This document shows positions 17,201 to 27,349 of a stretch of DNA of 60,000 nt, one piece after another (the stretch's first letter is position 1; each line of letters opens with the position of its first letter). The stretch covers positions 8,789,716-8,849,715 of the forward strand of contig NC_087067.1 of NCBI RefSeq assembly GCF_963678635.1, written 5' to 3'. The stretch is from Symsagittifera roscoffensis (lineage: Eukaryota; Xenacoelomorpha; Acoela; Convolutidae). Both the position numbers and the translations under genes were made by a program. The notes beneath the pieces were generated by a model, which ran no database searches, was not told the origin of the DNA, and worked only from the letters and a program-made list of their open reading frames with translations.

Positions 17201-20200
17201 ATCAAATAGTAGCACGGATTGAGGTCTAAAATTTTTAGGCAGACATTTGCATTAATTTTCCGCCAGTTGTCTGGGAACTCGAGCCGGGATTTTTTTTTTT
17301 GCTGCCATCAGAAAAGAAAGAAAAAAAGGTCGGCGATGAAATTGAAATAACTGAAAATTAGGTTTTTCAATTTTTTTCTATTAAAGTTCTCAGAGTTTTC
17401 ATGATCGTCACCTCAAGAAGAAGATTGACAACATACTTATCACCCTTTTTTATCTACGTTGTGAAGATTTTTGGACTCAATTTTTCAGTTTTCTTCTTGT
17501 CACCTTCTCTCACTATTTAGTTCGAAAAAGCAAAACAAAAACATAAGACAGAAAAAACTGGAAATCGGTCAACATATCAAATTAGGTCAATACAGATTTT
17601 GCGCAACTTTGTGTATACGTTAAAAAAACTCAAACTCAAATTTGAAACCATGAATCTAATAAATGACTACCTGTACCCAGGTGATTTTCTGTGCAAGTTC
17701 TGAAATTCTTTATTTCTTACTTAAGTTGATTCTCAGTTATGAAAATCTTCATTTCCTATCTTGATAAGAATTTACATTTTTCAGATCTTAGATTTGGATC
17801 TGTTATAGAAAGTTTCAGATTTGAAACAACCTAGAAAAAAAAAACTTTTAGATCTGAGAAAAATTTGTTAATTTATGATTTATGCATTTTATAATTTAAT
17901 AAAAAGTGAGTTTTTTATTTTTTGATGTTTCTGCAATACACCTTTGTTTAGATCAGCTAGCGGTAAAAAAAACTTTCAAATAATTTGACAAACAGTTTTT
18001 TTTTCGAATTAAATTTCTTGTTCAATTGTGTGAAAAGGTTTTCAAAACTGTTAGAAGACCTCTCATTTTTTTGGTTTTCATGAGCTACCCCTGCGTTTCC
18101 ATTGTTTAGCTCATGCCTGGAGAAACATATTTAGGCATTCTCCAACTTGATTTTTTGCTGAGTGTCTGCTAGTAGCTAGCAGTAGCTATCAAATTCAAAA
18201 AAAATCAAAAATAGCATAAATTGTGTCAGAATCATTGATTTTTCAGATCTGAAATAACCAAGAAAAACTTAATTTCAGATCTGACTTTAGATCCTAAATA
18301 ACCAGTTTTTAAATTATCCAAGCGTTATTTAAACATTTCACAACCTATTTCAGATCTGAAATTTATATCTGAAAAAGATTAATTCAGATATGCTTTAGAA
18401 AATTTACTGGGTACGGGTAGCAGAAAATAGAACAAGTGAGCACTCGCTTGAATGAATTAGTTTTGCTGGTGCTCAATAGAGACTATTAAATAACAGTTTC
18501 ACACTTTTCTCTTATCCTCCTCTTTTAGAGTTGCATATTGGTGCTCAAATGGTTTTAAATACTTTCGGTTCTAAGAAACCCTAATTTGGTGTGAAAAAAA
18601 AAACATAAATTCTGTTAGAATGAAGGAATTTTGATATTATTTGCTGTTAATTGAACCTAATTACAAAGGAATTGTATAGATTTCGGCCAATAAGTTCTTA
18701 CTTTTTTGAACTTTTTTGATTTTTTCTTAAATCAGTTTGAAAAACCTTTAAGCGTTTGCCCGTCTTTTTTTGGCTTCACTCTTAAGCTGCTTTCCAACTC
18801 TAATTTCATTTTTATTCTCAAAAACGGGGAAATGTTGCCTTATTAATGATTCCTTGGTTTTAGTAGCTGAAAATTAAGGAGTTGAGCCTTTATTGAATCA
18901 TAAAAAAAAATAGTCATAAATGATGCATGTGGTAAGCTCCAATTATCTTTAAAAAATCTTCCGCCAATTTCACGGGAGCATCAATTTTGTAGTTTAGCGA
19001 AAAGTTTTACCAGTATGAAGATCAAAAACATTTTTCCGATGACAATCGGGCAAAATGGACAAATTTTTAATTGTGTGAGTTATAAAAAAAATATTCTGGT
19101 TCAAGCTATGTTAGAAGTATAGTTGCACAAGTGATTTCAAAAACACACAAACACAAGAAAATATTCAAAAATAACTGTACAAATTTTTCTGCCATATCTG
19201 TTACTCTACAAGCACTTAGTTTACTTATCTTGTGAACAGCACGATCTAATGTTTTTGCAATATATAATGAAAAATTGATACTAAATAGCGCACCAGACGT
19301 TTTGAATTGTATACGAGGACAAAAATTTATGGATAAAAAAGCTACCACAGCTGATAATTTTCAATTTATTTTTCTACAACTGCAGCTGATCAGAACTTTA
19401 GATACGGATTGAGAATACACTTTTGAGGAAAAATTGCTATTTTAAGCAATCATAACCATTGTTTTCATACAGAATTTACATGAACTATTCTTTGAAGCTT
19501 TGTTACGTGAATTAACATCATTTGAATCTACATACTAATTATTATTAGAAGAAGAAACACATAAATAACTGAAAAAACTTACCAAAGTCGGTTCAGCTAT
19601 TTTTTTTTTCTAAGAACAAACAAAAAAATTCAATTTCAGTGGCAAAAAAGTCATTTTTCAACCTAAATATATAAAGTAGTCAGTTAAAAACCAGTACACC
19701 GGTTTTCAATTTTTTTTCAGCATTAATGGACGAAGTGATTACTGTTTTACTTAGGTAATGTGCTTTATTCAGGAAAAAAATCGTGAAGCTTGTAGCACTC
19801 AACTTTGGTTATTAACTATTTGATTTTGGATTTTTTTAAAGTTCAACTGAAATGATTTTTCTGATTAGAAGAAAAAATTACATTCTGCTATTGAAAAAAT
19901 GCAACTGACGCAAAAAAATTTGATTGAGAATTAATTTCGATTTTTATTTTTTTTAGTCAAAAACGTAGTGGGAACATTTATATCGGTCGTGTTGATTTTT
20001 TGAGTTTTTTCCAGAAAGAAAAAAAAATCAAGTTTTGATGTTTTTTGCAGTTTTTTTAATGTTTAGTTTGGAGTTTATTTCAAGTTATTCAGCTGAGTTA
20101 CAATTTACGCTCTACCATTTTGAAAGTGGAGGTTTCCCAACCAGTCAAAGACTTACTTATCTATCCATTAATTATTTTAAAAAGGTTTGGTTTTATGAAA

Positions 20201-21273
20201 CAACCGCCTAACTAAAAAACTCAACATTCTTAAACATTCATGGATTTTTGAGCAGTCATTTTCATCATCGCGAAGCACCAGTCAGTTTTCGGCTCAGCCA
20301 AATAATAATTGAAAAAAAAGTTCGCAGCTGATGTGCGAGTAGCATAAAAGTTCCAACCAGAGTTACTTTTGCCAAAAATTGAAATCAAAATAATTTTAAC
20401 CAATCATTCCTTTGAAAATTTTTGACAAAATGTTGGCGATCACAGAAGAATTAACAAAAACTTAATGACTGCTCAAAAGATGCTTAAAACAAAAATCTGA
20501 TGAAGTTTTATTTGTCCGAGTTTTGAGGGTTTTTTTTGATTTTTTGTTTAACTTGTCTAAAAAGCAAACAAAAGTTAGGCTGATTTTTTTCTGCACCATG
20601 AGTTTTATCAAAAAACTTCTGCATCGATTGCAACTGAAGGCGAAAGTTTTGTATGACAAGTCAATCGATTCTTTTTGACCTTCTGTAGTACCTTACTGAG
20701 ATTTAAAAAAAAAACAGATATAATCGCTTCATATCTTGAGTGGTAGAAATAATTGTCTGCTTCGTTCTTATTTTAGACTCGATAAAACATTCAAATCGAG
20801 GGTTGCTTGACTCCATCCCAGCCGAGAGGTTCTGCGACGACATCGAAAAGATTTCTTATTTAAAGAACAATGCTCGCTGCATTTGTGAGCAGAAAAGTTA
20901 TAGAGTGAATTATAGAAAAAAACTCATGGCTGTCAAAACAACAGAAGCTTTTTTGAATGGTCAAATTTCAAGAAATGCTTCCAAAATTTGCATGAAGGTC
21001 CATTTACAACTCAATAAAATCAATATGTTTCGAATCCTGCCAAATATTACCGACAATAATTCAGAAAAAAGATACAAAGTTCACGCCGTTTTTGAGCTGA
21101 AAAGCTTTACACGACATGGAGTTTCTTTTTCTGTTGTACTTCATTATCAGCACAACTTAGTAAAACCTTCGTTCAAAGTCCTATCGTTTAACAGAAACGA
21201 CTATTTTCATGCTCGGTTTGAAAAATGTTTTTCACAAGTTCCGTGGGTTCCGCCCGAAGTTTGCATTTGCTAG
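14262..21273 (+). CDS. Gene A: DUF229 family protein, C-terminal four exons
   Basis: Exons read as 14262-14562, 14920-15016, 17024-17191 and 20777-21273 (TAG stop). Phases agree at all three joints. DUF229 proteins belong to the sulfatase/alkaline-phosphatase fold and are expanded in nematodes; their substrate is unknown. The first exon has the CFNGR and NHNPSYTNIKHID stretch, the second the SDHG metal-binding motif, the third HPFLFIILP and LEMNQFRLTTVKDLHY, and the last a Cys-rich C-terminus (RFCDD, CICEQ, and a final CIC) with an Ig-like region. The exon before 14262 must end with two bases of a codon and is not visible; the retroelement LTR lies 1.03 kb upstream. Introns are 357 nt, 2.0 kb (with a Tc1-like foldback element) and 3.6 kb. 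An AATAAA at 21631 may end the transcript. No stops or frameshifts occur in these exons. Confidence 0.75.
16336..16603. mobile_element. Degenerate Tc1-like foldback element (MITE), family as at 26267
   Basis: The left end reads TA-CAGTGCTGATTTAAAT and the right end, inverted, ATCAGCACTG. Internal blocks CACCATATTAATTTTG and TTAACCCAATTTGAGAA match the 26267-26728 element. The right TA duplication has decayed to TG. The element lies in the second intron of gene A. It has no coding capacity of its own. Confidence 0.7.
17780..18420. repeat. Cluster of TTCAGATCTGAA palindromes in the third intron of gene A
   Basis: The 12-bp palindrome or close variants (CAGATCT, ATATCTGAA, GATCTGAG) occur repeatedly, with full or near-full copies at about 18243, 18278 and 18350 and partial ones at about 17785, 17815, 17850 and 18385. 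The rest of this intron (17192-20776) shows no exon or mobile element that I can support. Confidence 0.5.
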
Positions 21274-21889
21274 CAATACACAACATAATTCGAATATACG
21301 ACAACAAATTCAACTAAGTTGTATACAGACTCTCAAGTTTTTGGGTGGCTCATTTATAAATTGATTAATGTTAAAACTTTTTACAAATGTGTAATTGATA
21401 TTATTGATTTAAAATAACAAAAAAATAATAGATTCCAGTACCAAATTCAATTTAAACGATTTTAAAAATCAACAGGTTCTTTAACTAGGTCTCTTTATTT
21501 CACAAGCCGTCAACGTCAATTTTATGGTTTTTTATGTGCTTATGCATAGTTGTTGTTCCGACACCTCTGCAAAGATTGCAAGCAAAATATAGTGTCAGGT
21601 GTGCTTTTTCCACTCAATTTAAGTAGATCAAATAAATCTCACTTTGTGAGTTCTTTTCAATATTTTTCAATTTTAACTCAAATTTAAGAAAAAAATCACA
21701 AAATTTTGGTCTTCTTTGTTTAAGTTCTGATTCATATGTAATAAAAATTGCGTATTCGCGTATTTAGACAAAAAAAGCTTCAGATTCCGCATGATTTCTC
21801 TATGCTTTTTGTACGAAAAATTGTTCATAATGCTCTAAAGTTATTTTTATCAGCGAAATAATTGGCTGCATTTTTTTTTGCTTTGTAAA
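21274..21889. other. 3' flank of gene A, no gene seen
   Basis: AT-rich sequence. It contains an AATAAA at 21631-21636 that could serve gene A. No other feature is supported. Confidence 0.4.
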
Positions 21890-23830
21890 ATTTCTTAGGT
21901 AAGATTTGAACATTTTTTTTCGATTCATATTTTTGCAGAGAAGACATAACAAGAGCAAAATTAGAAAGCTGGATAGGCTGCAAACAACCAAAAAATGAGC
22001 AAAACTCCTGGACAGGGTAAAAACCTGTTTTGTAAAAGTTTTTGTTGAAGGATTTTAAATGATAAAAATAGCAATAAAAAAAATGAGATACAAAAAATGG
22101 GAAATGTTGTACAACTTCTCTCCAAGTGAGTGTTTCAGTACCTAATTTAGAAAAAAAAGTTTGCGAAAAAAATCAATATGCAAAATAAAAAAGCCATTCA
22201 GATTAACAAAAAAATGTTCACATAAAATCTTGATAAAAATGCAATGGAGCGAGTGCAGTTTACTTCTTAAGATATTTATCAAAAAAATTCCCTTGATATG
22301 GGAAAATTGATGACTAGGCTTGAATATCGATGAAAAGTTCATGTACAGAGAGGACACAACAAAAGTATGAATAGTAAGCTGGAAAGGCTGGAAACAACCA
22401 AAAAAGAGCAAAACTCCTGGACAGGGGAAAACATATGTATTATAAAAATCATTTGTTGAAGGATTTTGAATGGTAAAAATAGCAGTACATTATTTAGTAC
22501 AGTGCAATAATTTTAAAAATATTGTGAAAATAAAATCAATACGTAAATTAAAAAAAATTATTCAGATTAACAAAAAAAAATTCATACGAAAACTTGATTA
22601 AAATGCTATGGAGCGAGTTCACTCTTCTTCTCAAGATATTTAACAAGTAAATTCCCTTGATTGGGGAAAATTGATGACTAGGCTTGAAAATCGATTCAAT
22701 GTATGTGTGCAGAGAAGACATAACAAGAGTATGAATAGAAAGCTGGAAAGGCTGCAAAACAACCAAAAAAAACAAACTGATGGAAAATGAAACCCTTTTT
22801 TTCCAAAAAAAACGCTTTGTTGAAGGTTTTAAAATGGCATTGTTAGCAGAATAAGGGGAGAAAAAAAAAATGGGAAAAAAATTGCAACTCTTTTTCAAGT
22901 TGGTGTTTCAGTTCCTAATTTAAAGAAAAAAAACATTCTGATAATAAAATCAATACGTAAATTTAAAAATATATCATTTAAACTTAAAAAAACTGTTCAT
23001 ATAAAATCTTGATTAAAAATTGGAGCGATTGCAATTTTTTCCTCAAGATGTTTCTCGAAAAGTTCCTTTGATTGGGTAAATCTGATGACTAGGCTAGAAC
23101 ATCGATGAAATGTATATATACATAGAAGACCTAACAAGAGTATGAGTAGTAAGCTGAAAGGCTTGAAACAACCAAAAAAGAGCGAAACTCCTGGACAAGG
23201 AAATACAATTTCTATATATTTTTTGTCCATGATTTTTAAATTGTAAAATAGCAATCGAATAAAAACGGAAAATCAAAAACATGGAAACGGTTGCACAACT
23301 CTTCTTCGAGTGAGTGTTTCAGTACATTATTTTAAAAATGTCTAAAACTGTAAACAAAAATCAATACGTGAAAAAAAATCATTCAGAGAAAAAAAACTGT
23401 TTATATAAAATCTGACAAAATTGCTCTGAAGCGAGCGCAGTTTTCCTCACAAAATATTTCTCAATTAAATTCACTTGATTGGGTTAAACTGATGACTAGG
23501 CTTGAATATCGATGAAATGTATATATGCAGAGGAGACATAACAAGAGTATGAATAGTAAGCTGCGAAGACTTGAACAATCAAAAAAGAGCAAAATTCCTG
23601 GACAAGAAAATTCATTGGTCTATAAAAAGTTATGTTAAAGGATTCCAAAGGTGAAAATAGCAAACAAAAAAAAACGCAGAAACAAAAAAAGGAAAAAATA
23701 TGTACAAATCCTCTTCGAGTGAGTTTTTCGGTACCTAAAAAAATTAAACATTGTGAAACTGAAATCAATACGTAAATTTAAAAAAAAATCATGAACATTT
23801 AAAAAAACTGTTCAGTTAGAATTTTTTCTA
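21890..23830. repeat. Tandem array of about 405-bp units, five copies
   Basis: Diverged copies are marked by GATGACTAGGCTTGAA-like blocks at about 22310, 22671, 23082 and 23491, and by GCAAAACTCCTGGACAGG-like blocks at about 22000, 22404, 23180 and 23586, so the period is 360-410 bp. Each unit also carries GAGTGTTTCAGTACC, AATCAATACGTAAA and AGAAGACATAACAAGAGTATGAAT. The repeated minus-strand frames (for example 22142-22411 and 22548-22898) are products of the array. They show related, hydrophobic peptides broken differently in each copy, so I do not call them genes. Confidence 0.85.
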
Positions 23831-24329
23831 TCGAAATATCTGCAAAATGAGCCTGCAAATCAAGACATTTTTCATTTGTCTACTTTTTGATTCTGAATTT
23901 CAAAACGCATTATACTTATCAACAGTAATTGTTCCAGCTTTTGATCATGTTCAGCGGATCCAAACAATTCTTCAGCAGCTTAAAGCAGCACTGTTTTTTT
24001 CATAATAAACTCTTTGCTGCGATCTACCGTAACCTTTTTCTAGCAGATTCTTTAAACTTGAAAGACTGAAAAACATTTTCGCTCTCATGTAACAAAATCA
24101 TGCAAAATTTCAGTTTCACTAAATTGATTTGCTCCCGAATTCAAAAACTAGAACATCTTATCGAGAACTGAAAACAAAGCAAACAGCATCACTGAATCCT
24201 GAAAATTTTCAGACGAGTTTTTTGTTTTTTGAAAGTTTTTTTGGATACAATCCTAAAACAAAAAATAAAATCTTGGAGTAATTTCCAGACGACCACAATT
24301 TAAATTAACGCAAAATATTTCAAATTTCT
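23831..24329. other. No gene seen
   Basis: AT-rich spacer between the 405-bp array and the CGACC-rich island. No exon, repeat or RNA gene could be supported. Confidence 0.4.
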
Positions 24330-25165
24330 CGCGATCGTAAAACAATACGTCCGCATAGTGTCCTCGAAAATGTTTTGGTCGCCCGGAACAAATTTTCGCG
24401 AACTTGTTCAGTATGGACATTATTCGCATACCTGCGTCAAAGTGCTCACTTTGCATCAACCGTCCAGAACCAAACTGGTTACGTTTCGACAATTTCGACC
24501 AAGTGTGGGGGTAGATATCTACTTTCTCGATCAAAACAACGCGTTCTACCCAGATCAGATAAGTTTGGACCATCTCGATCATATTCGGGGATTTTTCGGA
24601 CCGTCTCGGTCGAATTCTTTTGTTGAAAAGTTCTTGGGTTTTGTTTGATGCAATTCAGATTTGCTTAAATGCTCCCGACCAAAATTGGTATACTTCTACT
24701 ATCTCTCGTTTTCCCGGCCAAAAATCGTTCATCTACATCTTTGATTGACAAATTTCAGACATATTTCGATCTAAATCGTGGTATGTTCTGTGTCTGTGCT
24801 CCACCCAAATCTCTGTCCCGAGTATTCTGTGTCAGCTGAGCTCTGACATTACCCTCTACTTTGAAAGTCGAAGCCAACAGTGATCACCTTGACCCGAGTA
24901 CCTCGACTACTACCAAAGAAAATTTGCTACTGGCAACCCGAGTCGAGATCCCGCTCAAAAACTGCTCAAGATTTGACCGTATTTCGACCGTCGCGACTAA
25001 TGTTTCGACCGCCGTGACTAACTTTCCTTTGGTCGTGCCGGTCGCGGTAAACTTTTCTTCGCCCCGAATCGCAAATTCTGGAAATACCAAATTTTGGTCG
25101 CGACAGTCTGAAAATACCAAAATTTGGTCAAGACCGTCTGATCATAAAACCACAACCTCGACCCG
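24330..25165. repeat. CGACC/GGTCG-rich island
   Basis: The motif CGACC or GGTCG and related TCGATC/TCGACC words recur every 15-40 bases through this stretch, in marked contrast to the AT-rich surroundings. Near its end two copies of a roughly 30-bp unit (AAATACCAAATTTTGGTCGCGACAGTCT and its AAGACCGTCT variant) sit side by side at about 25081-25140. Open frames on both strands here follow from the motif and low stop density. It looks like a decayed minisatellite or satellite-like repeat. Confidence 0.55.
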
Positions 25166-25301
25166 GGTAGTGTCATATTGCCTTTTCCACGCTTTTCGGT
25201 GGTTTTACTTGCTTTTTTATTGAACCCCTCAAATCTTGTGTACTGAACCGTTCGAAAACTGCCGCAATCAATGCGCGGCTTTTCCAAAAAAAAAAACGCC
25301 T

Positions 25302-25690
25302 AAACCGCTCAAATCTTGCAGGAAAATTGCTCAAACCGCTCAAATCTTGCAGGAAAACCGCTCAAACCGCTCAAATCTTGCAGGAAAACCGCTCAAACCG
25401 CTCAAATCTTGCAGGAAAACCGCTCAAACTGCTCAAATCTTGCAGGAAAACCGCTCAAACCGCTCAAACCTTGCAGGAAAACCGCTCAAACCGCTCAAAT
25501 CTTGCAGGAAAACTGCTCAAACCGCTCAAATCTTGCAGGAAAACCGCTCAAACCGCTTAAATCTTGCAGGAAAACCGCTCAAACTGCTCAAATCTTGCAG
25601 GAAAACCGCTCAAACCGCTCAAATTTTGCAGGAAAACCGCTCAAACCGCTCAAAGCTTGCAGGAAAAACCTCTCAAACCGCTCAAATCTT
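25302..25690 (+). repeat. 31-bp minisatellite, about 12.5 copies
   Basis: The unit is built from AAACCGCTCAAATCTTGCAGG followed by AAAACCGCTC; the TTGCAGG mark recurs every 31 bp from 25315 to 25656, with a degenerate last copy near 25688. Copies differ by single changes (ACTGCTC, CGCTTAAA, TTTTGCAGG). Because 31 is not a multiple of three, all three plus frames read through the array, which explains the overlapping long frames (25236-25823 and others). They are not evidence of a protein. Confidence 0.95.
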
Positions 25691-26266
25691 GAGCGGGATT
25701 TTGATAAGCTCTAAAATGCAGTATTTTTTGAAACGTACAGCTTTTAAAAAACGAAAGAATGTACAGCTTTCAAGTTTTATGCCTAAAATGACACGAAGGT
25801 TTGTTTTTTATTTATTCCACTGAAGCCTAGACAGCCGAGTACAACCGCTGCACCTTTTTATAGTATATTGAGACCAAATTTCAAAGTAAGATTAGTTTTG
25901 AGAGGCTATTGCAAACATTATTTCGTAATCCTTGACTCCATCCGCGACCATAAGTTACTAAGATTATTCTGTATGGAAGTTTTATCGAACAATTTTCAAA
26001 CAAAGTTGCTTCTAAGATCTAAGACGCCCAAAGAAACCGCTGCAACAACTGAACGCTGCTTCAAAGAAAACGTTGCAATCTCTGAACCTGGTTATGATTT
26101 CTGCCTTTACAAACTTCGATTTTCCTGACTATTTTGAGCTATTAAAATCTATTTTCTCGTGGAAATTGAGTATGTAGAAAAACAAAATTTTTCGCTAGTA
26201 TTTTTATAGCCCAAATTTTATTCGATGAAACAAAAATGAATCGTGATTATTGACTTTTCAATTCTA

Positions 26267-26728
26267 CAGTGCTGATTTAAATTAACCGGACAAAACGCGT
26301 TAAACTTGAAATTTAAAACCCGTTTTTCTCAAATTGGGTTGAGTGTAGGTGAAAACTTATGAAGACAAAACTTGCTTGAAATTATAGCAGAAATAATATG
26401 GTGTAATTTGTTTTGCGAAATTCGGGCCCGAAATTTTACCCCAAAAATGAGTCATTTTGGCTTTTCTTAGTTAATCAAGAATTACGCCGAAAATACCCAG
26501 TCGATCACAGACATAATTATATCAAAGTGAGCCCCTCAAACAAACTTTATGAAGGCTATAATCTCGGGCCCGAACTTCGCAAAAAAAATTACACCATATT
26601 AATTCTGCTATAATTTTAAGCAAGTTTTGTCTTCATAAATTTTCACCTACACTCGACCCAATTTGAGAAAAACGGGTTTTAAATTTCAAGTTTAACGGGT
26701 TTTGTCCGGTTAATTTAATTCAGCACTG
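26267..26728. mobile_element. Tc1-like foldback element (MITE) with about 175-bp inverted repeats
   Basis: The ends are CAGTGCTGATTTAAATTAAC and its inverted copy, flanked by TA on both sides (26265-26266 and 26729-26730). The arms run to the GGGCCCGA block on each side and differ at only about a dozen positions over roughly 175 bases. CAGTGCTG plus a TA target duplication is the end signature of Tc1-family transposons. The short centre has no transposase, so the element would be moved in trans. The plus frame at 26413-26613 lies across it and is not a gene. Confidence 0.9.
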
Positions 26729-26928
26729 TATAAAGGTTGTCTTTCAAACTAACTAAAGATGATTTTGATTTCTGCTTTTGAGAACTTACTTTTCCAAAAC
26801 TGTTTTCAACAATCAAAATTAATGACTACTGATAGATCCAAAACAAAACACACGCGTTCAGTATGTTTCCGTGCCATATTTGAAAAATTTAGTGCGATAA
26901 TTTTCCTAAAACAATCAACCAAAACAAA

Positions 26929-27090
26929 TGTGCTTTATAAGAGATGATTAGCAGTTTATGTTGCTTCTCAAAGTTTGTGCTTTATATGTGCTTTTATTTA
27001 TTTTTCTTCAAATGTGCTTACGGACATTTATTTTTTTTCAAATGTGCTGTATAAGAGATAATTAGCAGTTTGCATTGCTTCTCAAAGTTC
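26929..27090 (+). repeat. 113-bp direct repeat, two copies of about 48 bp
   Basis: GTGCTTTATAAGAGATGATTAGCAG... at 26929 and GTGCTGTATAAGAGATAATTAGCAG... at 27042 share about 48 bases with few changes, including TTGCTTCTCAAAGTT. Between them AAATGTGCTTACGGACATTTATT is also partly repeated. Confidence 0.7.
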
Positions 27091-27349
27091 GTTCTCATCT
27101 CGACATTGCGTGTCTCGATTTATTCACAAAATTTCTAAATGCAATATACAGCTGGTAACTTTGCGGTAACTGTTTGCTCGAGAAAAGTGAAAACGAAGAG
27201 ATAAAAACCATTTACAGCTGTCTTTTTAGAGCCCGAACTTTATTTGATAAGAGAAAAATGAACCAAAGCACTGTGATCAATGACTTTCAAGCGTCAATCA
27301 AAAAAATCAAAAAAGTCAATCATTGATTTGATGAAGTCAACCATTTAAT

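Noticed and set aside
22142-23282. Series of similar minus-strand ORFs
   Set aside because: They are produced by the 405-bp tandem units and are broken at different places in each copy; no selection can be inferred.
24253-25287. Several ORFs on both strands
   Set aside because: They lie in the CGACC-rich island, where low stop density explains them; no domain, start context or splice support.
25236-25823. 195-aa plus-strand ORF and two overlapping frames
   Set aside because: They are reading frames through the 31-bp minisatellite; all three frames are open because of the repeat.
25868-26128. 86-aa plus ORF
   Set aside because: The C-terminal half looks slightly protein-like, but there is no splice site, homolog or repeat support.
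26413-26613. 66-aa plus ORF
   Set aside because: It lies across the inverted arms and centre of the Tc1-like foldback element.
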